Assembly: GCF_004114955.1 (NCBI RefSeq)
Contig: NZ_CP030054.1
Span: 744,001-808,000, forward strand
From: Bradyrhizobium guangzhouense
GTDB lineage: Bacteria; Pseudomonadota; Alphaproteobacteria; Rhizobiales; Xanthobacteraceae
Direction: 5' to 3'
Length of the DNA: 64,000 nucleotides
The notes under the pieces were generated by a model that did no database searches, was not told the origin of the DNA, and worked only from the letters and a program-made list of their open reading frames with translations. Position numbers and translations under genes: made by a program. This document shows positions 1 to 9,363 of the stretch, one piece after another; position 1 is the first letter of the stretch, and each line of letters opens with the position of its first letter.

Positions 1-1091
1 GTGGAGAGGTCACGCCGGACGGACTTGTGCAATCGATCGTTCCGTCGGCCCAGACGTTGTTCGGCCCGCGTGGGGTGTGTCTCGACAAGAACGGGCCCAT
101 GTTCGTCTGCGACAGTGGCCATCATCGGCTGCTGATCTGGAGCCGCTGTCCGTCCTCCGATCAAGCGCCCGCCGATATTCTGATCGGTCAATCCGACTTC
201 TCGCGCGAGGGCCGCAACGCCAAGCGCGACATCGGCCCCGACACGCTCAACTTCCCGACCGGCGTCGCTGCCGCAGACGGCATCCTGGCCGTGGCGGATG
301 CATGGAATCACCGGATCCTGATCTGGAATCGCTATCCATCCGCCTCGAACCAGCCCGCCGATGTGGTTCTAGGTCAGGCGGACTTCGTCTCAGGCCTAGC
401 CAATCGCGGAAGAGCGGTGTCTCGCTCCGACACACTGAATTGGTGCTACGGGGTCGCGATCTTCCAGGGCAGGCTGATCGTCTGCGACACCGGAAATCGC
501 CGCGTTCTGATCTGGAACGGCATTCCGACCGCCAACGGCACGCCGGCCGATCTGGTCCTCGGCCAAAGAGACTTCGTCACCCGTGATGACAATGCCGGCG
601 GCGACGTCTGTGCCACCAGCATGCGGTGGCCGCACGGCATCGCCTGCCATGACGGCGCACTCGCGATCTCGGACGCGGGCAACAATCGCGTCATGGTATG
701 GCGCCATTTCCCCACCGTCAGCGGGACGCCGTGCGATTTCGTGCTGGGCCAGGACGATTTCGCGGGCGTCGATCACAATCGCAGCTCGTACGATCCATCC
801 TCGAGCGCGATGAGCATGCCCTATGGTCTCGTCATCTGGGATGGCCAGCTCGTGGTCTGCGATACCGCAAATTCGCGGCTGCTTGGCTTCCATCTCCAGG
901 ACCTCGCCATGGATGCGCCGGCCACAGGGCTGGCGGCCCAGAACGGCTTTGCCGACAAAGGTGACAATCGCTGGCGCGCGGCAAGTCGCGACAGCCTGTG
1001 CTGGCCTTATGCTGCTTCGGCAGTCGGTCGGACTCTGGCGATCGCCGACACCGGCAACAACCGGATCCTGATCTGGGACAAAACACCATGA
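1..1091 (+). CDS. NHL-repeat beta-propeller protein of a hydrogenase locus (5' partial)
   Basis: The frame is open from the window edge, with coding-like residues before the first possible GTG at 27, so the gene probably begins upstream. Six similar blocks of about 55-60 residues can be read, each with a D-x-G/A-N-x-R-x-L-I-W core followed by a G-Q-x-D-F segment. This predicts a six-bladed NHL-type propeller. It ends in an ATGA overlap with hypF, so it belongs to the hydrogenase operon. Propeller proteins of this kind accompany group 1h (actinobacterial-type, high-affinity) hydrogenases. The role is unknown; a scaffolding or electron-transfer partner role is a guess. No signal peptide can be judged because the start is missing. 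Confidence 0.8.
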   Translation, partial: GEVTPDGLVQSIVPSAQTLFGPRGVCLDKNGPMFVCDSGHHRLLIWSRCPSSDQAPADILIGQSDFSREGRNAKRDIGPDTLNFPTGVAAADGILAVADAWNHRILIWNRYPSASNQPADVVLGQADFVSGLANRGRAVSRSDTLNWCYGVAIFQGRLIVCDTGNRRVLIWNGIPTANGTPADLVLGQRDFVTRDDNAGGDVCATSMRWPHGIACHDGALAISDAGNNRVMVWRHFPTVSGTPCDFVLGQDDFAGVDHNRSSYDPSSSAMSMPYGLVIWDGQLVVCDTANSRLLGFHLQDLAMDAPATGLAAQNGFADKGDNRWRAASRDSLCWPYAASAVGRTLAIADTGNNRILIWDKTP

Positions 1092-3544
1092 GCAGGCTCA
1101 ACCTCGCCGCGCCGCAGAACCCTGTCGAGGTCGTTGAAATCCGGTTTCGCGGACGTGTGCAGGGCGTCGGCTTCCGGCCGGCGGTCTGGCGCCACGCGCG
1201 GGAACTGCGGCTTGGCGGCGAGGTGCTGAATGACGGAGAAGGCGTTCTGGTTCGCGTGCAGGGAGAACGGGCGATCATTGACATGCTCGTCGACCGCATC
1301 GCTGGCGATCCGCCGCCGCTGAGCCAGATCGAGGCAATCGAGATCACCGCCTATGCGGGCGTGCTGCGCGACGATTTTGCGATAGTCGAGAGCGCACATG
1401 GCGGGGCTCATACCGAGATTTCACCTGACGCGGCGCTCTGTGCCGATTGCGCGCGCGAAACCACCGATCCCTTTGCGCGCCGCTTCCGCTACCCCTTCAC
1501 CAATTGCACCAATTGCGGGCCGCGGCTGAGCATCGTCGACGGCATCCCCTACGATCGCGCCAAGACCGCGATGTCGCCGTTTGCAATGTGCGCCGACTGC
1601 GCCCGCGAATACCGCGACCCTTCCGACCGGCGGTTTCACGCCGAACCGATCGCCTGCCATGCCTGCGGGCCCAAGGCGAAGCTGGTCAGGCTCGACGGGC
1701 GTCACTTTACCTTCGAGCAGTTTTCCATGCTTGACGATGTGGATGCGGCGTGCAGCCTGATCCAGAAGGGCGAAATCGTCGCCGTCAAAGGGCTCGGCGG
1801 CTACCAGCTCGCCTGTGACGCCACCCAGGCCGACACGGTCAGGAGGCTGCGCAAACTGAAACAGCGGGACGGCAAGCCGTTTGCCCTGATGGCCAGGGAC
1901 GTTGACGTTATCCGCCGGTTCTGCGATCTCGCCGAACACGAGTTGGTCGCGTTGACAAGCCCGGCGGCCCCCATCGTGCTCCTGCATGCGAATGGGCCGG
2001 AGCACCTGCCTGACGAGATTGCACCGGGATTGCGGACGCTCGGTTTCATGCTGCCGACGACGCCGCTGCATGTCTTGCTGCTGCGGCGGATGGACCGGCC
2101 GGTCGTCATGACCAGCGGCAATTTGTCGAGCGAGCCGCAGGTGACGGGCGATACGGAGATGACGGAGCGCCTCGCGGGGATTGCGACGTTCGCGCTCACC
2201 CACGATCGGCGCATCGCCAACCGTGTCGACGATTCTGTGGTCCGGGTGGTGGCGGGCGGGCCGCGGCTCCTGCGTCGCGCCAGAGGATACGCACCGGCGC
2301 CGATCGCCCTGCCCAGGGGGTTCGCGAAAGCGCCCGATCTGCTCGCCATGGGCGGGGAGCTGAAGGCCACGTTCTGTTTGCTCAAGGACGGCGCTGCGAT
2401 CCTGTCCCAGCATCAGGGCGACCTGGAGGATGTCGCGACATTCGACGATTACAGGAAGAACCTATCGCTCTATGCCGCGCTCTTCGAGCACGAGCCTACG
2501 GCAGTGATCGCCGACATGCACCCCGAATATCTGTCCTCCAAGCTCGCGCGCGAGCACCTGGCGGGCGGGACGCTGCCTTTGATGGAGGTGCAGCATCATC
2601 ACGCCCATGTGGCGGCCTGTCTTGCCGAGAACGGATATGCGCTCGACGGCCGTCCGGTCCTCGGGATCGTTCTCGATGGTCTCGGATGGGGCGAGGACGC
2701 GACGTTCTGGGGCGGCGAGTTCATGCTCGCCGACTATGTCGGCTACACGCGGGCCGGTACGTTCAAGCCGATCCCGATGCTTGGCGGCGTCCAGGCCGTG
2801 CGCGAGCCCTGGCGCAATCTCTATGCGCATCTCATGGCGGAGATGAGCTGGGCCGAGCTGACAATGAATTTCGCCGAGCTCGAGCTCCATTCATATTTGG
2901 CGGCAAAGCCGCGCGCGCTGCTGGATTCGATGGCGCGCAACCGCATCAACGCTCCGCCAGCATCATCCTGCGGGCGCTTGTTCGACGCCATGGCCGCCGC
3001 CCTCGATGTCTGCCGGGACGCGCAGAGCTATGAGGGCGAGGCGGCGGCGCGGCTGGAAGCCATGGTCGACGAGAAAACTCTCGCCGATGAAGACGAGGCG
3101 CTGGCCTATCCGCTGACGATCCCCAATCTCGCCGGCACGGGTTTGCCCTATATCGAGCCGCTCGCGATGTGGCATGCGGTGCTGGGTGACCTGATCCTGA
3201 AGACACCGGCGCCGGTGATGGCTGCACGGTTCCACAAGGGGCTGGCCAAGTCCATCGCCGCCATGACACGCAAGCTCGCCGGCTCCCCCGAGGACGGCGA
3301 GCGACGCTTCTCGACCGTCGCGCTCACCGGCGGCTGCTTCCAGAACCGCATCCTATTCGAGGAGGTGGTGCGCCGGCTGGAGCGCGAGCAGTTCACTGTG
3401 CTGTCACATGCGCGCGTTCCGTCCAACGATGGCGGACTTGCTCTCGGCCAAGCCGTCATTGGAGCTGCGCATCTGATGAAATCAAACAAAGACTTCAGGG
3501 AAGGAAAGCCGTCATGTGTCTCGGTATTCCCGGGCGGATCGTAA
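1088..3544 (+). CDS. hypF: Carbamoyltransferase HypF, [NiFe]-hydrogenase maturation
   Basis: HypF makes the carbamoyl group that becomes the cyanide ligands of the NiFe active site. The 818-residue product has the full domain order: an N-terminal acylphosphatase domain (RGRVQGVGFRP), two paired zinc fingers (CADCAR...CTNCGP and CADCAR...CHACGP), a YrdC-like domain, and a C-terminal Kae1-like carbamoyltransferase domain with HHHAHVAAC and LTGGCFQN. The ATG at 1088 overlaps the preceding stop as ATGA and precedes the acylphosphatase motif by about 20 residues; a longer reading from 998 lies inside the upstream gene and is unlikely. The 3' end overlaps hypC by 31 bp. The length is slightly above the usual 750-800. 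Confidence 0.96.
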   Translation: MSRLNLAAPQNPVEVVEIRFRGRVQGVGFRPAVWRHARELRLGGEVLNDGEGVLVRVQGERAIIDMLVDRIAGDPPPLSQIEAIEITAYAGVLRDDFAIVESAHGGAHTEISPDAALCADCARETTDPFARRFRYPFTNCTNCGPRLSIVDGIPYDRAKTAMSPFAMCADCAREYRDPSDRRFHAEPIACHACGPKAKLVRLDGRHFTFEQFSMLDDVDAACSLIQKGEIVAVKGLGGYQLACDATQADTVRRLRKLKQRDGKPFALMARDVDVIRRFCDLAEHELVALTSPAAPIVLLHANGPEHLPDEIAPGLRTLGFMLPTTPLHVLLLRRMDRPVVMTSGNLSSEPQVTGDTEMTERLAGIATFALTHDRRIANRVDDSVVRVVAGGPRLLRRARGYAPAPIALPRGFAKAPDLLAMGGELKATFCLLKDGAAILSQHQGDLEDVATFDDYRKNLSLYAALFEHEPTAVIADMHPEYLSSKLAREHLAGGTLPLMEVQHHHAHVAACLAENGYALDGRPVLGIVLDGLGWGEDATFWGGEFMLADYVGYTRAGTFKPIPMLGGVQAVREPWRNLYAHLMAEMSWAELTMNFAELELHSYLAAKPRALLDSMARNRINAPPASSCGRLFDAMAAALDVCRDAQSYEGEAAARLEAMVDEKTLADEDEALAYPLTIPNLAGTGLPYIEPLAMWHAVLGDLILKTPAPVMAARFHKGLAKSIAAMTRKLAGSPEDGERRFSTVALTGGCFQNRILFEEVVRRLEREQFTVLSHARVPSNDGGLALGQAVIGAAHLMKSNKDFREGKPSCVSVFPGGS

Positions 3545-3804
3545 GGATCGACGACGAAGCGAGAAAGCTTGCGACCGTCGACGTCAGCGGCGTCAAGCGG
3601 CAGGTCAACATCGCCTGCATCGTCAGCGAGGATCATCCGCCGTCGGCCTGCCTCGGCGACTGGGTGCTCGTCCATGTCGGATTCGCGATGAGCCGGATCG
3701 ACGAGGAAGAAGCCGCGCAAACGCTCAAGATTCTCACAGAACTGGGTGAAGCACAGGCTGAAATCGAAGCCATGAAGCGTTCGGCAGCTGAGCCGGGAGG
3801 GTAG
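3514..3804 (+). CDS. hypC: Hydrogenase maturation chaperone HypC/HupF
   Basis: The 96-residue protein begins MCLGIPGRI, the diagnostic HypC N-terminus whose Cys2 carries the Fe(CN)2CO moiety with HypD. HypC shuttles this iron centre to the large-subunit precursor. It starts inside the end of hypF, so translation is probably coupled, and sits four bases before the SIS-domain gene. The C-terminal half (DEEEAAQTLKIL) is the usual helix of the family. Length is normal for HypC. Confidence 0.96.
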   Translation: MCLGIPGRIVRIDDEARKLATVDVSGVKRQVNIACIVSEDHPPSACLGDWVLVHVGFAMSRIDEEEAAQTLKILTELGEAQAEIEAMKRSAAEPGG

Positions 3805-3808
3805 CGCC

Positions 3809-4501
3809 ATGTCAGGCAACAGCGACCTGAAGGAACTTTATCCGTTTCTGCATGGCGGACAGCAGGAGCCGGCGCGGCTGGATGCCGCCCTCCTGCTCTC
3901 GGTCGAAGAGAAGGCACGCGATTCGCGCGACACCAATGCGCGCTTCTTTGCCGAGAACGCCGCGGTGCTGATCGCCGCGGCGAAAACGGTCGCGGATGTC
4001 TATCGCAACGGCGGACGGCTATTCTCGATGGGCAATGGCGGCTCGAGCTGCGACGCCTCGCATGTCGCCGTGGAGTTCGTCCACCCGATCACGGCGGGCA
4101 GGCCCGCACTGGCCGCAACCAACCTCGTCGCCGATCTGGCGATGATCTCGGCGGTCGGAAACGACCTCGGTTTCGATCACGTCTTCGTCCGCCAGATCGT
4201 GGCCCAGGGGCGGAAAGGCGATGCGCTCATTGGCATCTCCACCAGCGGCAATTCGTCGAACCTGATGGCCGCCTTTGCCAAGGCGAAGGAGATGGGCCTC
4301 GTGACCATTGGGCTTGCGGGCGGCGACGGCGGAAAGATGAAAACCGCGGGTGTCGTCGACCATTGCCTGGTCGTCCCGACGACGTCGATCCATCGCACCC
4401 AGGAGTGCCATGTAACCGCCTACCACATCCTCTGGGATCTCGTTCACACGCTCTTGGCTGACGACCGGGGATCGGCGCGAACGAAGGGAGCCGTGGCATG
4501 A
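3809..4501 (+). CDS. SIS-domain protein, GmhA/sedoheptulose 7-phosphate isomerase-like
   Basis: The 230-residue protein contains one SIS sugar-isomerase fold. The phosphosugar-binding elements are visible (GNGGSSCDASH near residue 72 and GISTSGNSSN near 141), as in GmhA. GmhA normally makes heptose phosphate for lipopolysaccharide, but this gene lies between hypC and hypD with an ATGA overlap to hypD. The same insertion is known from group 1h hydrogenase accessory operons, so a role in maturation or in making a small ligand is plausible but unproven. No other heptose gene is nearby. Confidence 0.85.
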   Translation: MSGNSDLKELYPFLHGGQQEPARLDAALLLSVEEKARDSRDTNARFFAENAAVLIAAAKTVADVYRNGGRLFSMGNGGSSCDASHVAVEFVHPITAGRPALAATNLVADLAMISAVGNDLGFDHVFVRQIVAQGRKGDALIGISTSGNSSNLMAAFAKAKEMGLVTIGLAGGDGGKMKTAGVVDHCLVVPTTSIHRTQECHVTAYHILWDLVHTLLADDRGSARTKGAVA

Positions 4502-5628
4502 AATATGTCGACGAATTCCGCGACGGCGAAAAGGCGCGCGTACTCATCGGCGAGATCGAGTCGCTGGTTTCCGGCATGAAACTTCCGGAGGGCCGGCCGC
4601 TTTACCTGATGGAGGTCTGCGGCGGGCACACCCATTCGATCTTCCGCTATGGGCTCGAGGGCATGTTGCCCAAGGCTATCGAGCTGGTTCATGGTCCGGG
4701 ATGTCCGGTCTGCGTCCTGCCGATGGGACGGGTCGATGATTGCGTCGCGATCGCGGAGAACCCGAAGGTCATCTTCACAACCTTCGGAGACGCGATGCGC
4801 GTGCCCGGCTCGCGGAAGAGCCTCCTGCAGGCCAAGGCGGATGGTGCCGACGTGCGCATGGTCTATTCGCCGATGGACGCGCTCCAGCTCGCTCGGCGCA
4901 ATCCCGCTCGCGAGGTCGTTTTCTTCGGCCTCGGCTTCGAGACCACCATGCCGTCGACCGCATTGACGATCCTGCAGGCGGAGAGCGAGGGGATCCGGAA
5001 CTTCTCCGTGTTCTGCAACCACATCACGATCGTTCCGACCATCAAGGCGATCCTCGACAGTCCCGGCCTGCAGCTCGACGGCTTCCTCGGGCCCGGCCAC
5101 GTGTCGATGGTGATCGGCACGGCTCCTTACGAGTTCATCGCCAATTTCTATCGCAAGCCGATGGTGGTCGCCGGCTTCGAGCCGCTCGACATCCTCCAGT
5201 CTATCTGGATGCTGCTGAAGCAGATCGCGGAGGGGCGGGTCGAGGTCGAGAACCAGTATGCCCGCGTCGTGCCGAGCGAGGGCAACAACGCGGCGCTGCG
5301 CGCGGTGGCCCAAGTATACGAATTGCGCGAGTTCTTCGAGTGGCGCGGGCTTGGATCGATCGATCATTCCGGCGTGCGCCTGCGCGATGCTTATGTGCAT
5401 TTCGACGCGGAGCGCAAATTCGCGATTCCCAACGTCAGGATCGCCGACCCGAAATCGTGCCAGTGCGGCGAGGTGCTGAAGGGCGCACTCAAGCCGTGGC
5501 AATGCAAGGTGTTCGGCACCTCATGCACGCCGGAAACGCCTCTCGGAGCACTGATGGTGTCCTCCGAAGGAGCCTGTGCTGCCTACTACCAGTATGGCGG
5601 CCAAAAGCGCCAAGCGGAGGTCGTATGA
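4498..5628 (+). CDS. hypD: Hydrogenase maturation Fe-S protein HypD
   Basis: HypD is the scaffold on which Fe(CN)2CO is assembled together with HypC. The 376-residue product shows the conserved MEVCGGHTH segment, the GPGCPVCVLP motif, the GFETT motif, and C-terminal cysteines (CQCGEVLKG, CTPETPLGACMV-like) that ligate the [4Fe-4S] cluster. Size matches the family. It overlaps both neighbours by ATGA junctions, so translation of the hyp genes is coupled. Confidence 0.97.
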   Translation: MKYVDEFRDGEKARVLIGEIESLVSGMKLPEGRPLYLMEVCGGHTHSIFRYGLEGMLPKAIELVHGPGCPVCVLPMGRVDDCVAIAENPKVIFTTFGDAMRVPGSRKSLLQAKADGADVRMVYSPMDALQLARRNPAREVVFFGLGFETTMPSTALTILQAESEGIRNFSVFCNHITIVPTIKAILDSPGLQLDGFLGPGHVSMVIGTAPYEFIANFYRKPMVVAGFEPLDILQSIWMLLKQIAEGRVEVENQYARVVPSEGNNAALRAVAQVYELREFFEWRGLGSIDHSGVRLRDAYVHFDAERKFAIPNVRIADPKSCQCGEVLKGALKPWQCKVFGTSCTPETPLGALMVSSEGACAAYYQYGGQKRQAEVV

Positions 5629-6692
5629 ATTTCGTCCCCTTCGTCAAGACGCGCACGCGCGGCAAAGTCAATGTCAGCTCGGTGACGCTGGCTCATGGCG
5701 GCGGCGGCAAAGCCATGAAGGACCTGATTGACGACGTGTTTCTGACGGCCTTCGGCGAGCACGCCTGTGAGCCGCTCGAGGATCAGGCGCGGTTCGATCT
5801 GGCGGTCTTCGCAGCCCATGGCGACAGGCTCGCCTTTACGACCGACTCCTTCGTGGTCGATCCCCTGTTCTTCCCGGGCGGCGATATCGGAAAGCTCGCG
5901 GTTTGCGGCACGGTGAACGATCTCGCCGTCGGCGGGGCGGTGCCCATGTATCTGTCCTGCGCGGTCATCATCGAGGAGGGCGTGCAGATCGATCTCTTGC
6001 GACAGGTCGCGCTTTCCATGGCGCGAACGGCTTCGCAAGCGGGGGTGCAGATCGTCACGGGCGACACCAAGGTCGTGCCACGGGGAGCGTGCGACAAGAT
6101 CTTCATCACGACCACGGGCGTAGGCGCGATCCCTGCCTCGCTCGCGCTCGGCGTGGACAAGGCCCGCGCCGGCGACGCCGTCCTCGTGAACGGACTGCTG
6201 GGTGACCACGGTGCCGCCATCCTGTGCGCCCGCGGCGACATGGCGCTCGAGACGCCGATCGCCAGCGATTGCGCCTGTCTGCACGAGCTGATCGGCGCGA
6301 TCCTCGCCGCCGCACCGGGCACTCGCTTCATTCGGGACGCGACGCGCGGCGGCGTCGCGACGGTGCTGAACGAGATCGCGGACGGCTCGGGGGTCTCCAT
6401 CGAGATCGAGGAGGGCATGACGCCGATCCGCGAGGAAGTGAAGGCGTTCTGCGAGGTGCTTGGGCTCGATCCGCTCTATCTCGCCAATGAGGGCAAGATC
6501 GTCGTGATCGTTCCCCCCGATCAGGCCGAAGCCGCGCTGGCTGCCATGCGGCGAGATCCACTGGGTTTGGATGCCGCCCGTATCGGCCGGATCACCTCGG
6601 ACCAGGATAGCCGCGTCATGATGCGGACGAGCTTTGGCGGACACCGAATGGTCGACATGCTCGTCGGCGAACAGCTGCCTCGGATCTGCTGA
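5625..6692 (+). CDS. hypE: Hydrogenase maturation carbamoyl dehydratase HypE
   Basis: HypE dehydrates the carbamoyl group that HypF places on its C-terminal cysteine, giving a thiocyanate for transfer to iron. The 355-residue protein has the PurM/AIR synthase-like fold, a glycine-rich AHGGGGKAM start, the TTDSFVVDPLFFPGG nucleotide-binding element and the RDATRGGVATVLNE segment. It ends in PRIC, the required terminal cysteine. The ATG at 5625 overlaps the hypD stop; the much longer open frame upstream runs through hypD and is not coding. Confidence 0.97.
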   Translation: MNFVPFVKTRTRGKVNVSSVTLAHGGGGKAMKDLIDDVFLTAFGEHACEPLEDQARFDLAVFAAHGDRLAFTTDSFVVDPLFFPGGDIGKLAVCGTVNDLAVGGAVPMYLSCAVIIEEGVQIDLLRQVALSMARTASQAGVQIVTGDTKVVPRGACDKIFITTTGVGAIPASLALGVDKARAGDAVLVNGLLGDHGAAILCARGDMALETPIASDCACLHELIGAILAAAPGTRFIRDATRGGVATVLNEIADGSGVSIEIEEGMTPIREEVKAFCEVLGLDPLYLANEGKIVVIVPPDQAEAALAAMRRDPLGLDAARIGRITSDQDSRVMMRTSFGGHRMVDMLVGEQLPRIC

Positions 6693-6700
6693 GAGGACCC

Positions 6701-7042
6701 ATGCACGAGCTCGGCATCACCCGTAACATCGTGGCGATCGTCAGCGATGCCGCCAAGGGCCGCAAGGTCCGCCGCATCACCGTCGATGTTGGAGATCTCT
6801 CCGGCGTGATGGGAGAGGCGATCGCATTCTGCTTCGAGACCGTCGCCCGCGGGACGCCTCTTGACGGCACAGCGCTCGACATCAGGCGCGTGGCCGGGCG
6901 AGCGCTGTGCGCGACGTGTCGTTCGGAATTCGAGCAGGCGAGCCTGTTTGCGCCGTGCCCTTGTGGCTCGCGGCAGTTTACGCGCCTTCAGGGCGAGGAA
7001 TTGAAGATCAGAAGCATGGAGATCGAAGGGGAGGCTGCCTGA
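6701..7042 (+). CDS. hypA: Hydrogenase nickel insertion protein HypA
   Basis: The 113-residue protein starts MHELGI, with His2 as nickel ligand, and has a zinc site made of two cysteine pairs (CATCR and CPCGS) spaced like other HypA proteins. HypA delivers nickel to the hydrogenase large subunit with HypB. The stop TGA overlaps the hypB start as TGATG. The length is typical. Confidence 0.95.
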   Translation: MHELGITRNIVAIVSDAAKGRKVRRITVDVGDLSGVMGEAIAFCFETVARGTPLDGTALDIRRVAGRALCATCRSEFEQASLFAPCPCGSRQFTRLQGEELKIRSMEIEGEAA

Positions 7043-8019
7043 TGTGCGGACATTGCGGTTGCGGCGCCAAGGCGGGTGCCACGGTGATCAATCTCCAGAC
7101 CGGACATGAAGCGAGCCTGGGCGGTGGGGAGACCGGTGAGCACCTGCATGATCATTTCCATGTCCACGCGGATGGCGTTGCTCACGCCCATTCGCATGAC
7201 CATGATCCCGCCCACGTCCACTCTCACGCTGGACACGGCCATGATCACCATCATCATGACCATCATGATCACGGACATCATGGACGCCGACATTCGCATG
7301 ACCATGCCCACGAACACGGGCATACCAATCATGACGAAGCTGCGGGCCTGGTGCTCGATCTGGAAGCCCGGATCCTCGCCAAGAACGACGTTTTGGCAGC
7401 AAGGAACCGGGCCTGGTTCGCCGGTCGCGAAATCCTGGCCCTGAACCTCGCAAGCTCGCCCGGCGCCGGCAAGACCACGCTGCTGGAGCGAACCATTGGC
7501 GACCTTCATCACGAGGTCAATCTCTTCGTCATCGAAGGAGACCAGGTGACGGCCAATGATGGGGAGCGAATTCGACGCGCAGGCGCCCCAGCAGTCCAGG
7601 TCAATACGGGCACGGGTTGCCATCTCGAGGCCGACATGATTGCGCGCGCTCTTTCAGAGCTGCGTCCACCGCCGGAATCGATCGTGATGATCGAGAATGT
7701 CGGAAATCTAGTTTGTCCTGCGATGTTCGACCTTGGCGAACATGCAAGGGTCGTCATCCTCTCAGTGACCGAGGGAGAGGACAAGCCGATCAAATATCCT
7801 CACATGTTCCGGTCGGCTGACCTCATGATCTTGAACAAGCTCGACTTGCTTCCGCATGTGGATTTCGATGTCGATCGCGCGGTGGCATACGCCAGAGACG
7901 TCAACCCGGCCATCGAGGTTCTGCAGGTCTCGGCCAGAAACGGCGCAGGATTTGAGGAGTGGTACGGTTGGATACGACGGCAAAGCAAGTTGCTGAAGGA
8001 CACCGTATTTCCCTCTTGA
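7042..8019 (+). CDS. hypB: Hydrogenase nickel incorporation GTPase HypB
   Basis: HypB hydrolyses GTP to drive nickel transfer with HypA. The 325-residue product begins with the high-affinity nickel motif MCGHCGCG, followed by a long histidine-rich stretch at about residues 30-105, which stores nickel in rhizobial HypB proteins. The G domain shows SSPGAGKTT (P-loop), the IEGD and ENVGNLVCP segments, and NKLDLL. The ATG at 7042 is fixed by the N-terminal cysteine motif; the longer frame upstream overlaps hypA. The nickel permease follows after 15 bases. Confidence 0.97.
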   Translation: MCGHCGCGAKAGATVINLQTGHEASLGGGETGEHLHDHFHVHADGVAHAHSHDHDPAHVHSHAGHGHDHHHHDHHDHGHHGRRHSHDHAHEHGHTNHDEAAGLVLDLEARILAKNDVLAARNRAWFAGREILALNLASSPGAGKTTLLERTIGDLHHEVNLFVIEGDQVTANDGERIRRAGAPAVQVNTGTGCHLEADMIARALSELRPPPESIVMIENVGNLVCPAMFDLGEHARVVILSVTEGEDKPIKYPHMFRSADLMILNKLDLLPHVDFDVDRAVAYARDVNPAIEVLQVSARNGAGFEEWYGWIRRQSKLLKDTVFPS

Positions 8020-8034
8020 TGATTGGATCTTGCC

Positions 8035-8721
8035 ATGTTCGGAATATTGGGGCTGGGACTGCTGCTGGGCATGCAGCACGCGCTCGAGGCCGATCACATT
8101 GCGGCGGTATCGAGCATTGCGGCGCGCCGCAGCGATGTGGGCGAGATCGTCAAGCATGGGTTGACGTGGGGAATTGGACACACCATCACTTTGTTCCTGT
8201 TCTCCGGGGCGGCTTTGGTGCTCGGATATGCAATTCCGCCGGGCGTTTCGCAACCGCTAGAGGCGGCCGTCGGCTTCATGTTGATTCTGTTAGGAAGCAA
8301 CGTCATATGGCGCTTATGGCGCGAACGTGTCCATGTTCACCATCACATCTCAGATTTTCGTGCTCCTAGTCACAAGAGCGAAATTTGGCGCCCTGAGGCG
8401 CGCGCGCATGATCATGACCATGGTGCGCGCTGGCGGACGCTGGCGGTCGGGCTCATGCATGGGATGGCAGGCTCAGCCGCGCTCCTCGTCTTAACCGTCT
8501 CACAAGCGCCGAACCATCTAGCGGGGATACTTTACGTGTTACTATTTGGTATGGGCTCGATGATGGGGATGGCCGCACTGTCGTCGCTGATTGCGGTTCC
8601 CTTAGTCATCTCAGCCCGAACCTTAACTTGGGTCAACCGGTCTTTGCAGTTCGTTATCGGAAACATCGCGATGGGACTTGGCCTCTTGACCATCTATGGA
8701 ACAGTCGCCGCCGCTGGCTAG
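8035..8721 (+). CDS. NiCoT/NicO-type nickel permease
   Basis: The 228-residue product is a hydrophobic membrane protein with about six membrane segments. Near its N-terminus it has HALEADH, the H-x4-D-H type signature of nickel/cobalt transporters in the second helix. The central loop is rich in histidine (HVHHH, HDHDHG). The position directly after hypB suggests it imports nickel for hydrogenase. I chose ATG 8035; a TTG 12 bases upstream is possible. The stretch is somewhat less GC-rich than the hyp genes. Confidence 0.82.
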   Translation: MFGILGLGLLLGMQHALEADHIAAVSSIAARRSDVGEIVKHGLTWGIGHTITLFLFSGAALVLGYAIPPGVSQPLEAAVGFMLILLGSNVIWRLWRERVHVHHHISDFRAPSHKSEIWRPEARAHDHDHGARWRTLAVGLMHGMAGSAALLVLTVSQAPNHLAGILYVLLFGMGSMMGMAALSSLIAVPLVISARTLTWVNRSLQFVIGNIAMGLGLLTIYGTVAAAG

Positions 8722-9363
8722 CGAGAGGTCAGCTACCCTTCGCCATTTGAATGCGTCTTTTTTCTAAGGATGGTCCGGAGAATCGATACCGGGGGTGTCT
8801 CGACCGCCCCTAGCAGCGCGCTGCTCTCCTCGGTCGTGCCGCTTGGGTGCGACCCGGTAGATACGCTGCGCGAGCCAGCAAGCTCCCAATGACGGCGGCT
8901 CCCTTCGCTCTCGCATTTACGGACTTTATCTCTTCATCCTCTCGGCAGTCCCGGGTTGACATTAAACCGCTAGCGCCGTCTCGAACTTGGCCTCTATGTT
9001 AGTAGCGATCCTTTCCGATGGCTCGACATTGAGCATCTCGCCGCGCGCGCTGCCAGGATGCTCTGCCAGACGGCGGATTGTCGGCCCCTCGCAATCGACA
9101 AAGGGTCTATAAGCGGTTGCCGCCTATCCGCGAACCAGGAGAGGTTCGCGAATAAGGAAGGGAGGGTTCAAGCCGGAGGCAAAGGTTTTTTGTTGCCTAG
9201 GCAACTAATTCATGCGAACCTTCGCGCAAGGGAAGATGGCGGGACAACCGCTACGCCTTTCCTGGGAGGACCGATGTTCGGCAGGGATGGTATCGCCAGC
9301 AAACGCCGGCGCAAGCGTGAAGGTAACGAAGCCTTGCGTGCACATCGTGCTGTGCGCCCTGGC
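8722..9363. other. Intergenic region without a convincing gene
   Basis: About 640 bases between the nickel permease and the minus-strand marR gene. Open frames here look random. Two sites stand out: an inverted repeat CGCGAACC-AGGAGA-GGTTCGCG at 9129-9150 (8-bp stem, 6-base loop, no T-run) and a perfect palindrome GTTGCCTAGGCAAC at 9192-9205. The base composition is lower in GC than the flanks, which suggests decayed sequence. Confidence 0.6.
9192..9205. promoter_or_regulatory. MarR-type palindrome
   Basis: GTTGCCTAGGCAAC is a perfect 14-bp palindrome with the TTGCC/GGCAA half-sites typical of MarR-family operators. It lies about 160 bp beyond the 3' end of the marR gene rather than in the marR-P450 promoter region, so its target is unclear. 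No convincing gene starts next to it. Confidence 0.4.
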
